NCBI GenBank assembly: GCA_024709425.1
Contig: JANJWS010000032.1
Location: 1 to 64,000 of the forward strand
Origin: Thiobacillus sp.
Lineage (GTDB): Bacteria; Pseudomonadota; Gammaproteobacteria; Burkholderiales; Thiobacillaceae
Length of the DNA stretch: 64,000 bases
Reading direction: 5' to 3'
This document shows positions 44,477-53,848 of this stretch, in pieces. How positions within the stretch are numbered: the stretch's first letter is position 1; every line of letters begins with the position of its first letter. The notes under the pieces were generated by a model. That model worked only from the letters and a program-made list of their open reading frames with translations. It was not told the origin of the DNA and searched no databases. The position numbers and the translations under genes are program-made.

Positions 44477-45673
44477 TTATGCGCCCTCGTCAACGAACGC
44501 CGCAATACGCCCGGCCGCTTCCACGCAGGCCCCCAGGCTGTCGACCAGGGCGATGCGGACGAAGCCCTTGCCGGGGTTGGTGCCGGCGGCGTCGCGCGCG
44601 AGATAGCTGCCGGGCAGCACGGTGACATGCTGCTTCTCATACAGGCCGCGCACAAACGCCGCATCGTCCCCGCCCGGTACCTTCGCCCACAGGTAGAAGG
44701 CGGCGTCGGGCGCGTCAAAGGCCAGCACGTCCTGCAATACGGGCATGATGGCGGCGAACTTTTCCGCGTACTGGCGGCGGTTCTCGACCACGTGGGCCTC
44801 GTCGTTCCATGCAGCGACGCTGGCGGCCTGCACCGCGGGGCTCATCGCGCTGCCGTGATAGGTGCGATAGAGCAGGAATTGCTTCATCACCGAGGCGTCG
44901 CCCGCGACCATGCCGGAACGCAGGCCGGGCACGTTGGAGCGCTTGGACAGCGAGTTGAACACGACGAGGTTCCGGAAGCCGCGGCCGAGCCGTTGCGCGG
45001 CGGTCAGCGCGCCCAGCGGCGGATCGTCCTCGCGGAAATGGATTTCCGAGTAGCACTCGTCGGCAGCGATGACGAAGCCGTGACGGTCGGACAGTTCGAA
45101 CAGCGTCCGCCACGCCTCCAGCGACATGACCTTGCCGGTGGGGTTGCCGGGCGAGCAGACGTAGACGAGGCCGATGCTTTCCCACAGGTCCTCCGGCACG
45201 CGCGACCAGTCCATGCAGAAGCCGTTTTCCGGCAGGGTGTTGAGGAAGAAGGGGCGGGCGCCGGCCAGCAGCGCCGCACCTTCGTAGATCTGGTAGAAGG
45301 GGTTGGGCGAGACCACCGTGCGGCGGCCGTGGCGGGTGGAGTCGACGGTGGCCTGCGCGAAGGCGAACAGGGCTTCCCTCGATCCGTTGACCGGCAGGAT
45401 TTCGGTCGCGGGGTCGAGTTTCACGCCGTAGCGACGTTCGGCCCACGTGGCAATGGCCGCGCGCAGCGCCTCGGAGCCCTGAGTGATGGGATAATGCGCC
45501 AGCCCGTCGAGCCCGGCGACGAGCGCGTCCTTGATGAATTGTGGCGTTGCGTGCTTCGGCTCGCCAATCGACAGGTTGATCGGCGCGAGCGCGGGATTCG
45601 GCGTCACCCCTGCGAGCAGTTCGCGCAGTTTCTGGAACGGGTAGGGGTGCAGTTGTTCGAGACGCGGATTCAT
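44477..45673 (-). CDS. dapC: Succinyldiaminopimelate transaminase
   Basis: 398 residues, fold-type I PLP aminotransferase. Motifs: PINLSIGEPKHATPQFI, VNGSREALFAFAQATVD, SPGNPTGKVMSLEAW, ADECYSEIHFRE, and the PLP lysine in FNSLSKRSNVPGLRSG. The SIGEPKH opening and the neighbour dapD support DapC. It transaminates N-succinyl-2-amino-6-ketopimelate. Divergent from the DMT transporter gene. Confidence 0.92.
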   Translation of the reverse strand: MNPRLEQLHPYPFQKLRELLAGVTPNPALAPINLSIGEPKHATPQFIKDALVAGLDGLAHYPITQGSEALRAAIATWAERRYGVKLDPATEILPVNGSREALFAFAQATVDSTRHGRRTVVSPNPFYQIYEGAALLAGARPFFLNTLPENGFCMDWSRVPEDLWESIGLVYVCSPGNPTGKVMSLEAWRTLFELSDRHGFVIAADECYSEIHFREDDPPLGALTAAQRLGRGFRNLVVFNSLSKRSNVPGLRSGMVAGDASVMKQFLLYRTYHGSAMSPAVQAASVAAWNDEAHVVENRRQYAEKFAAIMPVLQDVLAFDAPDAAFYLWAKVPGGDDAAFVRGLYEKQHVTVLPGSYLARDAAGTNPGKGFVRIALVDSLGACVEAAGRIAAFVDEGA

Positions 45674-45714
45674 CGACGGCTGTGGCGCATTGTAAACGTG
45701 TGATTATACGGCCC

Positions 45715-46617
45715 ATGTCTTCCCCCCGATTCCAGCGTCCCCTTGCCCTCGCCAGTCTCGTCTATGCCGCCGGCATGTGGGGGCTGATGTGGTATCCCTA
45801 CCGCCTGCTGGACGAGGCGGGCGTCGGCGGCATCGCCTCGACGTTCTTCACCTATGCCGTGCCGCTGGCCGTGCTGGGCTGGCTGCACGGGGGCGAGCTC
45901 GCCCGCGTGCGCGGGCAGCGGATGTGGCTGGCGGCGCTGGCGCTGGCGGCGGGCTGGACCAACCTCGCCTATGTGCTGGCGATGCTGCAGGGCGAGGTGG
46001 TGCGCGTGCTGCTGCTGTTCTTCTTGTCGCCCCTGTGGACGGTGCTGTTCTCGCGCGTGCTGCTGGGCGAACGCCTCAACGGCGCGGGTGCGGTGGTGAT
46101 GGCGCTTGCCGCGGGCGGGGCGCTGACGATGCTGTGGCAGCCGGGCGACTGGCCCCTGCCCGCCAGCCGCGCGGAATGGATCGCGCTGTCCGCGGGCATG
46201 ATGTTCGCGCTCAGCAACGTCATCAGCCGCCATCTTGGCGGGGTCAGCGAAGGCGCGCGCTCGACCGCGGTGTGGGCCGGCGTCGTCGTGCTGACCGGCA
46301 TCGGACTGGGCCTGATGGATGGCGAGCTGGACTTCGTCGGGCACGCCGACTGGCGCCCCTGGGCGCTGCTGGTCGGCGTGGGCGCGGCGATTGCCAGCGT
46401 GACCTACGCCGTGCAATACGGCCTCGCGCGCGTGCCGGCCAACCGCGCCATCGTCATCTTCCTGTTCGAACTGGTGGTGGCCGCGGTGGCGGCCTATTTT
46501 CTGTCGCACGAACGCATGGGCGTGCAGGAATGGCTGGGCGCGGCGATGATCGCGACCGCCAGCCTGTTCTCCGGCCGCATGCAGGACGCGCCTTTGAAGG
46601 AGCACGCCCATGCCTGA
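45715..46617 (+). CDS. DMT-superfamily (EamA) transporter
   Basis: 300 residues from ATG 45715; GTG 45682 is in frame but lies in the dapC-proximal promoter region. It has about ten hydrophobic segments in two EamA repeats (LASLVYAAGMWGLMWYPYRLLDEAG ... VLLLFFLSPLWTVLFSRVLLGERL; AIASVTYAVQYGLARVPANRAIVIFLFELVVAAVAAYFLSHE). A drug/metabolite exporter by family; substrate unknown. It overlaps the glyoxalase-like gene by eight bases. Confidence 0.88.
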   Translation: MSSPRFQRPLALASLVYAAGMWGLMWYPYRLLDEAGVGGIASTFFTYAVPLAVLGWLHGGELARVRGQRMWLAALALAAGWTNLAYVLAMLQGEVVRVLLLFFLSPLWTVLFSRVLLGERLNGAGAVVMALAAGGALTMLWQPGDWPLPASRAEWIALSAGMMFALSNVISRHLGGVSEGARSTAVWAGVVVLTGIGLGLMDGELDFVGHADWRPWALLVGVGAAIASVTYAVQYGLARVPANRAIVIFLFELVVAAVAAYFLSHERMGVQEWLGAAMIATASLFSGRMQDAPLKEHAHA

Positions 46618-46984
46618 AATCGGTGGTCTGCTGCACGCCGGCCTGCTGGTGTCCGACCTCGCGCGCGCGAGGACGTTTTACGAGAGCGTGCTTGGGCTGG
46701 TGCCGTGCGCGCGGCCGGACCTGCCGTATCCCGGCGCCTGGTACGCGCTCGGTGACGGCCGGCAACTGCATCTCATGCAGTTGCCCAACCCCGACGCCGA
46801 CAGCGTGCGGCCGGAACACGGCGGGCGTGACCGCCATCTCGCCTTCGGGGTGCATGACCTTGATGCGTTGAAGGCATGTCTGGATGCGGCGGGCGTCGCA
46901 TGCACGGCGAGCCGCTCGGGGCGCGCTGCCCTGTTCTGCCGCGACGCCGACGGTAACGCGCTCGAATTCGTCGAAACCGCGTGA
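46610..46984 (+). CDS. VOC/glyoxalase-like protein
   Basis: 124 residues. LLHAGLLVSDLARARTFYESVLGL, GAWYALGDGRQLHLMQLPN, DRHLAFGVHDLDALKACLDAAGV and FCRDADGNALEFVE are the beta-alpha-beta-beta-beta units of the vicinal oxygen chelate fold. It carries H, Q/H, H and E ligand candidates. The metal-dependent reaction is not predictable. It starts inside the transporter gene. Confidence 0.85.
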   Translation: MPEIGGLLHAGLLVSDLARARTFYESVLGLVPCARPDLPYPGAWYALGDGRQLHLMQLPNPDADSVRPEHGGRDRHLAFGVHDLDALKACLDAAGVACTASRSGRAALFCRDADGNALEFVETA

Positions 46985-47015
46985 CCGGCATGGCGCCTCG
47001 AATCCCTTTGCCCGC

Positions 47016-47765
47016 ATGCTCGACCAACTGATCCTGTTCGTCGCCTCGCTGGCGGCCAATTTCTTCTCCGCGCTGTCCGGCGGCGGCGCGGGGCTGATCC
47101 AGTTTCCCATGTTGATCTTTCTCGGCCTGCCGTTCGGTGTGGCGCTTGCCACCCACAAGGTCGCCAGTGTCGCGCTGGGCCTGGGCGCCACGCTGCGCCA
47201 TCTGCGGGAATCGCACCTGGAGCGCCGCTTCTCTCTCGTCATTCTTGGTGCCGGCCTGCCGGGGGTGGTGCTCGGTGCGTTGACCATCCTGCAGATTCCG
47301 GAGCGCGCCGCCACGCTTTCGCTGGGCGTGCTCACCCTGGGCCTGGGGCTGTATTCGGTGTTCAAGCCGCAGCTCGGCATGGAGCATGCGCCGCGCAACC
47401 GTGCGGGGGCCGGACTTGCGATCGGCATGGCGGGGCTGTTCGGGGTGGGTTTTCTCAATGGTTCGATCACCAGCGGTACGGGGCTGTTTCTCACGCTCTG
47501 GCTGATCCGCTGGTTCGGCCTCGACTACACGCGCGCGGTGGCGTACACGCTGATCCTGTGCGGCCTGCTGTGGAACGGCACCGGCGCGGTAGTGCTGGGG
47601 TTCATCGGCACCGTGGCGTGGGACTGGATGCCCGCGCTGCTGGCCGGTTCGGTCCTGGGCGGCTACCTGGGCAGCCATCTCGCGATCCGCAAGGGCAATC
47701 TGTGGATCAAGCGCGCATTCGAGATCGTGACGATCCTGATCGGGTTGAAGCTGATTCTCGGGTAG
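47016..47765 (+). CDS. TauE/SafE-family membrane permease
   Basis: 249 residues from ATG 47016. Repeated hydrophobic helices with FFSALSGGGAGLIQFPMLIFLGLPFGVALATHKVASVALG and GMAGLFGVGFLNGSITSGTGLFLTLWLIRWFG, i.e. the two TauE/SafE half-repeats. The family exports sulfite, sulfoacetate or related organosulfur anions; the substrate here is not known. Transcribed after the VOC gene. Confidence 0.88.
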   Translation: MLDQLILFVASLAANFFSALSGGGAGLIQFPMLIFLGLPFGVALATHKVASVALGLGATLRHLRESHLERRFSLVILGAGLPGVVLGALTILQIPERAATLSLGVLTLGLGLYSVFKPQLGMEHAPRNRAGAGLAIGMAGLFGVGFLNGSITSGTGLFLTLWLIRWFGLDYTRAVAYTLILCGLLWNGTGAVVLGFIGTVAWDWMPALLAGSVLGGYLGSHLAIRKGNLWIKRAFEIVTILIGLKLILG

Positions 47766-47790
47766 GTCGCCGTGCCGCGATGGGCGCGTT

Positions 47791-49395
47791 TCAGGCGTCG
47801 CTGATCTGGATGCGGTTGCGACCGCCGCGCTTGGCCTGATAGAGCGCCTCGTCGGCGGCCTTGATGAGGGTGTCGCCGGTCCGATGCAGCGGATAGGTGG
47901 CAATACCGCCGCTGCTGGTGGCTAGGAAGTGACTGTCGCCGAATGGATGGCGAATCTGGCTGAAATCCTGGCGGATGCGATCGATGATGAGAAAGGCCTG
48001 ATCGGCGTCGGTGTGGGGGAGGGCGATGAGGAATTCCTCGCCGCCGTAGCGGCACAGCACGTCGTGCTTGCGCAGACGCTGTTTCAGGAGCCACGACAGG
48101 CTGCGGATGACCTGGTCGCCGACCGGGTGGCCGTAGCTGTCGTTGACCTGCTTGAAATGGTCGATGTCCATCATGACCACCGACAGGAACCCGCCCTCGT
48201 GGGCGATGCTGGAGAGCAGCATGTCGAGCGTGTGTTTGCCGCTGGAGTGGTTCAACAGGCCGGTGAGGCTGTCGTGGTACATGGTGCGCCGCAGCGCACG
48301 GTAGCGCTCGATCTTGCTCTTGACGATGGCGTTGAGGAACACCGGATTGAAGGGCTTGGTGAGAAAGTGGTCGCCACCCAGGCGCATGGCGTCGACCTGC
48401 AACGCGACGTTGGTCTCGCCCGACAGGTAGACGATGGGCGTGCTGAGGAATTCGCTGTGCTGGCGGATGATGCGTGCAGCCTCGACCCCGGTGCAGTTGG
48501 GCATGTACATGTCCATCAGGATCAGGTCCGGATTGAACTGCCGCAGGGCATTCAGGGCCTGGCGCGGGTCGTTGACGATTTCCGAAATGATCTGGTTTTC
48601 TTCCAGCGTGCGCCGGATGAGATGGCTTGCGGTCTTGGAGTCCTCGACGATGAGCACGCGGTAGGCTTCCTGTTCCTGCCGCTCGTTCAGTTCCATGATG
48701 CGTTCGACGATGCCGTGCAGCGACGTGCCCTCCAGCAGGCAGCCGTCGCAACCTCCGCGCAGGGCCTGCTGCAAGGGCTCGAATTCCGAGCGTACGCCGA
48801 TGGCGATGATCTGCCCCATGGCATAGCGCTCGCGCAGCGCGCCGATACGTTCACCCCATTCCGTCACGGGCAGGCTGTTCAGGTCGAGCAGCAGAAGCGG
48901 CGAGCTGTCGCCGTTTTCGGGCAGGGGATCGCTCCAGGTAAAAAACTGTGCGCCAATGCCGAAATAGCCGAGTTGCGCCAGCAGTTCACGCCACGGTTCC
49001 GGCGTGTGCCCGACCAGCCAGGTATGGCCGATTTCGAGGTTGTGCGGCGCTTCCTGCGTCCGGTCCTGGCGACGCTCGACCAACCCGGCCGCGGCATTGG
49101 CGTGAGCGGCCGTCATGCGCGTCAGCGCGCCGATGCGCTGGCGCAGGTCGTCCAGTTCGTGCTGCGGCAGCGGGTGGGTGACTTCCTCGCTGAAAAGCGC
49201 GAGGGCCACCTGCTCGAGTTGGTGACTGGCGTGGTGCAGGGCGGTGACGCCCTTGTCGATGAGAAACTCGGTAAAGCTGTTGATCGAGACGGCCAGTTCG
49301 ACGAAGCTTTCGAAGCTGGGCGCCGCCTGATAGCGCTCCCAGGCGCCGGACAGGGCCTGGTTCTTCTGCAGCAGTTCGTCGGGTGAGCAGAGCAT
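47791..49395 (-). CDS. Response regulator diguanylate cyclase
   Basis: 534 residues. Helical N-terminus (1-110), a degenerate receiver-like domain (about 120-235), a true receiver (about 240-365: VLIVEDSKTASHLI, DLILMDMYMPNCTG, LTKPFNP), then GGDEF (about 370-530) with RYGGEEFLIALPHTD as the active-site signature. It makes cyclic-di-GMP when phosphorylated. It is divergent from the GyrI-like gene and convergent with TauE. Confidence 0.92.
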   Translation of the reverse strand: MLCSPDELLQKNQALSGAWERYQAAPSFESFVELAVSINSFTEFLIDKGVTALHHASHQLEQVALALFSEEVTHPLPQHELDDLRQRIGALTRMTAAHANAAAGLVERRQDRTQEAPHNLEIGHTWLVGHTPEPWRELLAQLGYFGIGAQFFTWSDPLPENGDSSPLLLLDLNSLPVTEWGERIGALRERYAMGQIIAIGVRSEFEPLQQALRGGCDGCLLEGTSLHGIVERIMELNERQEQEAYRVLIVEDSKTASHLIRRTLEENQIISEIVNDPRQALNALRQFNPDLILMDMYMPNCTGVEAARIIRQHSEFLSTPIVYLSGETNVALQVDAMRLGGDHFLTKPFNPVFLNAIVKSKIERYRALRRTMYHDSLTGLLNHSSGKHTLDMLLSSIAHEGGFLSVVMMDIDHFKQVNDSYGHPVGDQVIRSLSWLLKQRLRKHDVLCRYGGEEFLIALPHTDADQAFLIIDRIRQDFSQIRHPFGDSHFLATSSGGIATYPLHRTGDTLIKAADEALYQAKRGGRNRIQISDA

Positions 49396-49615
49396 GGCGC
49401 GACCCCGGTTCAGCGGCCGGTGGCAATCGCCAGCACGCGTTGCGGGGCAGGGAAGAGGCGGGAAGACATGGGGGGGTGTCGGGACCGGTTTTTATGCTGA
49501 TTCTCAGGCCAAATCGTACCCACAAACCGTAAAACCGCCAAATCGTGCCATGCCCAGGCACGCGCCAGCCGCGGCGCCTGTGATATCTTCGGGCCTGCAT
49601 GAGGGAGTAAGGCGA

Positions 49616-50143
49616 GTGTTGAGGAAACAGTGGCCGGCATTCTTGCTGGCGTTCGTGCTGCCACTCTTGGCGGTGTACTGGTGGTGGGGCGGCTTTGCCG
49701 CGGTCAGTGTGACAGAGACCGAGGCGGGCCCCTATCGCTATGCCTACCTCGACTATGAAGGTCCGATCGCCAACATGGGCAAGACCCACCGTATCGCACT
49801 GGGCAAGTTTGGCAAGGCGGGCGTGGTCGCGGGCGATACCATCAGCGTGATTCTGACCGATCCGCGTGACCGGCAGGGGCAGGTACGGGCGCAGCTGGGC
49901 TATCTCCTCGATGCCTCGGCGCCGCTGCCCGCGGGCTTGCAGGAAGGCCGCATTGCGCGGCGTCCGGTGCACGTTGCGCAGGTGCAGGCAGCGGTGCTGC
50001 TGGCACCATCCAAGGCCTATCAGGGGCTTGCCGACGCGCTGGTCGCGCGTGGGCAGACACTTGCCATGCCGACGGTCGAACTCTACCGGCCGGCGGGTCA
50101 GGTCAATCGCATCGGCATCTTTACGCTGGAGATGAACCGCTGA
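49616..50143 (+). CDS. Membrane-anchored GyrI-like effector-binding domain protein
   Basis: 175 residues from GTG 49616 (GGAG at 49603-49606; TTG 49619 is also possible). The long open frame upstream is non-coding. One N-terminal membrane segment (WPAFLLAFVLPLLAVYWWW) precedes a GyrI/AraC-effector-like domain (GPYRYAYLDYEGPIANMGKTHRIALGKFGKAGVVAGDTISVILTDP ... VELYRPAGQVNRIGIFTLEM). Probably a small-molecule-binding protein of the inner membrane. One-base overlap with the next gene. Confidence 0.6.
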   Translation: MLRKQWPAFLLAFVLPLLAVYWWWGGFAAVSVTETEAGPYRYAYLDYEGPIANMGKTHRIALGKFGKAGVVAGDTISVILTDPRDRQGQVRAQLGYLLDASAPLPAGLQEGRIARRPVHVAQVQAAVLLAPSKAYQGLADALVARGQTLAMPTVELYRPAGQVNRIGIFTLEMNR

Positions 50144-51060
50144 TGGCTTTCTTCTCGGTGCTGGCCGCTGTCGCTCTGGAGCATGTGCGGCCGCTGCGGC
50201 GTCCGTTGCCGCACTATCAGCGCTACGCGCAGCTCACCCAGCTGATCGAGCGTCGTTTCAACGGCGGTGAATACAGCCATGGCGCGATCGCCTGGGCACT
50301 CGCGGCGCTGCCGGTCGTCGCGTTGGCCTGGCTGGTGTTCGCGCTGCTCGATGGTGTCAGTCCCGTGCTCGGCTGGCTATGGAACGTTGCGGTGCTGTAT
50401 GCCACGCTGGGTTTCAAGTACTACAGTGACAATGCCGAGCGCGTCGCGCGCCTGCTGCGCGTTGGCGATCTCGACGGTGCGCGTGAGCAGCTTGGCACGT
50501 GGCGCGGGGGGGACGCCAGCGGATTTTCCGCGGACGATCTTGTGCGTGTTGCCATCGAGCAGACCATGGCGGCGAGCCACCGGCAGATGTTCGGGGTGTT
50601 GTTCTGGTTCGTCCTGCTGGTGCCGCTGGGGCCGGCCGGTGCCGTGCTGTTTCGGGCGGCGTCGATCCTGTCGCGGCGCTGGGCAGACAGCCGCGGCCTG
50701 TTCGGCGTCTTCGCGCAGCGCGCCTTTCTCGCACTGAACTGGGTGCCCGCGCGCTTGACCGCGCTGACCTATGCCATCGCCGGCAATTTCGAAGACGCCA
50801 CCTATTGCTGGCGCACCCAGGCGGACACCTGGCCGGACCCGGAAGAAGGCGTGGTGATCGCAGCCGGGGCGGGCGCAATGGGTATCCGGCTCGGCCAGGA
50901 AGTCACCGTCGCCGGCGAACGCGTGTGGCGCCCCGAACTGGGCACTGGCTCGGCACCCGATGCCGATTGCATCGACAGCGCGGTGAGCATGATCTGGCGC
51001 GGCTTGGTGATCTGGCTGGCGGCGGGGCTGCTGATCGTGATCGCAGGCTGGGTCTCGTAG
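50143..51060 (+). CDS. CobD/CbiB-family (AmpE-like) membrane protein
   Basis: 305 residues. Short N-terminal hydrophobic start (MAFFSVLAAVALEHVRPL), several membrane helices, and FKYYSDNAERVARLLRVGDLDGAREQLGTWRGGDASG, typical of the cobalamin-biosynthesis-like/AmpE family. No other cobalamin genes are near, so a cobinamide synthase role is doubtful. It sits in a tight run with the GyrI-like gene, the nucleoside-recognition gene and ppx. Confidence 0.75.
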   Translation: MAFFSVLAAVALEHVRPLRRPLPHYQRYAQLTQLIERRFNGGEYSHGAIAWALAALPVVALAWLVFALLDGVSPVLGWLWNVAVLYATLGFKYYSDNAERVARLLRVGDLDGAREQLGTWRGGDASGFSADDLVRVAIEQTMAASHRQMFGVLFWFVLLVPLGPAGAVLFRAASILSRRWADSRGLFGVFAQRAFLALNWVPARLTALTYAIAGNFEDATYCWRTQADTWPDPEEGVVIAAGAGAMGIRLGQEVTVAGERVWRPELGTGSAPDADCIDSAVSMIWRGLVIWLAAGLLIVIAGWVS

Positions 51061-51073
51061 CGGCTCGGTACCC

Positions 51074-52309
51074 ATGCTCAACGCATTGTGGATCGGCTTT
51101 TTCCTGGTTGCTTGCCTCATCGCGCTCGTCAAGCTGGTTTTTCTGGGTGACGCGGACATCTTCGCCGCACTGGTGAAGGCGTTGTTCGATAGCAGCAAGA
51201 CCGCGTTCGAGATCGCACTCGGCCTGACCGGCGTGATGGCATTGTGGCTGGGGATGATGAAGATCGGCGAGCGCGCGGGCATGCTGGACCTGCTGACGCG
51301 CGGGCTGGCGCCGCTGTTTCGCCGCCTGTTTCCCGAAGTGCCGGCGAACCACCCGGCGCTGGGCGCGATGACCATGAACATGGGCGCCAACATGCTCGGG
51401 CTCGACAACGCCGCGACGCCGCTCGGCATCAAGGCGATGCAGGAGCTGCAAACGCTCAATCCTTCGAAGGACACGGCGAGCGACGCACAGGTGCTGTTCC
51501 TCGTCATCAATACGGCGTCGGTGACGCTGCTGCCGGTGACCATCTTCACCTATCGCGCGCAACTTGGCGCAGCGGATCCGACCGACGTATTCGTGCCGCT
51601 CCTCATTACCACCTACATCGGCACGTTGATCGGCTTGTTCGTGACGGGATTCTTCCAGAAGTTGCACCTCTGGAATCGCGTCACACTGGCTTATCTTGGC
51701 GGGGCCACCGCGTTGGTCGCGGGCCTGGTAGTCCATTTTTCCAGCCTCGATGCCGCCGCGATGACACGGCAGTCGACCATCCTCAGCAACGTGCTGTTGT
51801 TCGGCATCATCGTCACGTTTCTGCTGATGGCAGTACGCCGGCGCGTGAATGCCTACGAGGCCTTTGTCGAGGGCGCGAAGGAGGGGTTTCACACCGCGGT
51901 CACGATCATTCCCTATCTTGTCGCGATGCTGGTGGCGATCGGCGTGTTCCGCGCCAGCGGTGCGCTCGACCTGCTGATGGGCGGCATCCGTGGCGCGGTG
52001 CTGGCGTTCGGCTTCGACGCGCGCTGGGTCGACGGCCTGCCGACCGCGCTGATGAAGCCGTTTTCCGGCAGCGGCGCCCGCGCGATGATGATCGACACCA
52101 TGCAGGCACATGGTGCCGATTCCTTTGCCGGGCGGCTGGCATCGATCGTGCAGGGCAGCACCGAAACCACTTTCTACGTGCTCGCGGTGTATTTTGGCGC
52201 GGTCGGCATCCAGCGCGTGCGTCATGCCGTTGCCTGCGGCCTGATCGCAGACGTTGCGGGCATCGTGGCCGCGATCGGCATGGCTTATCTTTTCTTTGGC
52301 GCCCTGTGA
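51074..52309 (+). CDS. Nucleoside-recognition (Gate) domain membrane protein, SpmA-SpmB-like fusion
   Basis: 411 residues with two Gate/nucleoside-recognition halves: SSKTAFEIALGLTGVMALWLGMMKIGERAGM with GAMTMNMGANMLGLDNAATPLGIKAMQEL, and EGAKEGFHTAVTIIPYLVAMLVAIGVFRASGALDLL with GSTETTFYVLAVYFGAVG. This corresponds to fused spore-maturation proteins A and B, common in non-sporulating proteobacteria. Transport role unknown. Its stop overlaps the ppx ATG (TGATG). Confidence 0.85.
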   Translation: MLNALWIGFFLVACLIALVKLVFLGDADIFAALVKALFDSSKTAFEIALGLTGVMALWLGMMKIGERAGMLDLLTRGLAPLFRRLFPEVPANHPALGAMTMNMGANMLGLDNAATPLGIKAMQELQTLNPSKDTASDAQVLFLVINTASVTLLPVTIFTYRAQLGAADPTDVFVPLLITTYIGTLIGLFVTGFFQKLHLWNRVTLAYLGGATALVAGLVVHFSSLDAAAMTRQSTILSNVLLFGIIVTFLLMAVRRRVNAYEAFVEGAKEGFHTAVTIIPYLVAMLVAIGVFRASGALDLLMGGIRGAVLAFGFDARWVDGLPTALMKPFSGSGARAMMIDTMQAHGADSFAGRLASIVQGSTETTFYVLAVYFGAVGIQRVRHAVACGLIADVAGIVAAIGMAYLFFGAL

Positions 52310-53784
52310 TGAAAACCTACGACACCCTCGCTGCGGTCGACCTTGGCTCCAACTCGTTCCGTCTGGAAGTCGCCCGCGTGGCGGGTGATCAGCTCTATCC
52401 GCTCGATTCGCTGAAGGAAACCGTGCGCCTGGCCGGCGGGCTGACCGCCGACAAGTATCTCGACGATGCCACGCAGGCGCGCGCGCTGGCCTGTCTGCAT
52501 CGCTTCGGCGAACGTCTGCGCGGTCTGTCGCCGGAGGCGATCCGCTGCGTCGGAACCTCGGCACTGCGCGTGGCAAAGAACGCCGAGGAATTCATCCCCA
52601 AGGCGGAGATCGCGCTCGGTCATCCCATCGAGATTGTTGCCGGCCGTGAGGAGGCGCGCCTGATCTATCTGGGCGTCGCGCATTCGCTGCCAGCCTCGCC
52701 CGACCGGCGCCTGGTGGTCGATATCGGCGGCGGCTCCACCGAATTCATCATCGGTCACGGCCTGAAGCCGCACGAGCGCGAAAGCCTGCACATGGGCTGC
52801 GTGAATTTCTCCCAGCGATTTTTCGACCGTGGCGTACTCGACAAGACGTCGCTCAAGGCCGCCGAGACTGCGGCACGTGTCGAGGTCGAGCGCATCGCGC
52901 GCGAATTCTCGCGTGACAACTGGCAGCAGGCGATCGGGGCTTCCGGAACCGCTCGCGCGCTGCGGGAAATTCTCGAACAGAATGGTTGGTCACCACGCGG
53001 CATCACCGTCGACGGCCTGGCCATGCTTCGCAGCCATATGCTCAAGGCGGGCCACGTCGACGCGCTCGATCTCGCAGGCCTCACGCGTGACCGACGACCG
53101 GTGATCGCCGGCGGCTTCGCCATCATGGCGGGCCTGTTTGCCGAACTGGGTATTGCGCAGATGGACGTGGCCGAGACCGCGATGCGCGAGGGAATCCTTT
53201 ATGACCTGCTGGGGCGCTTCCACCAGCAGGACATGCGCGAGGCCACGGTCGACGAATTCATGCGCCGTTACCACATCGACACCCAACAGGCCGCGCGCGT
53301 GAAACGGGTCGCCATGAAGCTCATGACCGCTGCGGGTAAGCTCGACGACAACGAGGCGTGTTTTCTCGACTGGGCGGCGCGCCTACACGAAATCGGCTTG
53401 TCGGTGTCGCACGGCGGCTACCACCGGCATTCGGGTTACATCCTGGAAAACGCCGATATGCCAGGTTTTTCGCGCACAGAACAGGCGCGCCTCGCACTGC
53501 TCGCACGCGCACAACGCGGCGCACTCGTCAAGCTGCCGACCTTCGCCGACGGCAGCGTGCCGGAGCCTGACCGGCTCATGGTATGGCTGCTGCGCCAGGC
53601 GGTGATCCTGTGCCGCAGCCGCGCCGAACCGCGCCTGCCCGACCTGAAGGTGGAAGCCAACGGCAAGCGTTTCGGTCTTGTGCTGCCCGACGGTTGGCTC
53701 GAACGACGCCCGCTGACACGGCGTGCGCTGGAAGATGAGATGGCCTACTGGCAGGCGCTTGGCGTGAAATACGCACTGGCCTGA
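52309..53784 (+). CDS. ppx: Exopolyphosphatase / GppA family
   Basis: 491 residues from ATG 52309; the same frame is open far upstream as a shadow of the previous gene. Acetate/sugar kinase-Hsp70 fold: AAVDLGSNSFRLEVARV, CVGTSALRVAKN, VVDIGGGSTEFIIG, GASGTARALREIL, then the HD-like C-terminal domain (WAARLHEIGLSVSHGGYHRHSGYIL). It hydrolyses terminal phosphate of polyphosphate and/or pppGpp. Ppx and GppA are hard to separate by eye. Last gene of a four-gene run. Confidence 0.9.
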   Translation: MKTYDTLAAVDLGSNSFRLEVARVAGDQLYPLDSLKETVRLAGGLTADKYLDDATQARALACLHRFGERLRGLSPEAIRCVGTSALRVAKNAEEFIPKAEIALGHPIEIVAGREEARLIYLGVAHSLPASPDRRLVVDIGGGSTEFIIGHGLKPHERESLHMGCVNFSQRFFDRGVLDKTSLKAAETAARVEVERIAREFSRDNWQQAIGASGTARALREILEQNGWSPRGITVDGLAMLRSHMLKAGHVDALDLAGLTRDRRPVIAGGFAIMAGLFAELGIAQMDVAETAMREGILYDLLGRFHQQDMREATVDEFMRRYHIDTQQAARVKRVAMKLMTAAGKLDDNEACFLDWAARLHEIGLSVSHGGYHRHSGYILENADMPGFSRTEQARLALLARAQRGALVKLPTFADGSVPEPDRLMVWLLRQAVILCRSRAEPRLPDLKVEANGKRFGLVLPDGWLERRPLTRRALEDEMAYWQALGVKYALA

Positions 53785-53848
53785 ATCTCAGGGCCAGGCG
53801 CCACGACGGATGGCTGGGCGCGTCCTTACGCTTACCCGCTGCGTGCGG

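Noticed and set aside
51244-52308. Long N-terminal extension of ppx
   Set aside because: The frame is open but mirrors the upstream membrane-protein gene; ATG 52309 with the stop/start overlap gives the family-like N-terminus.
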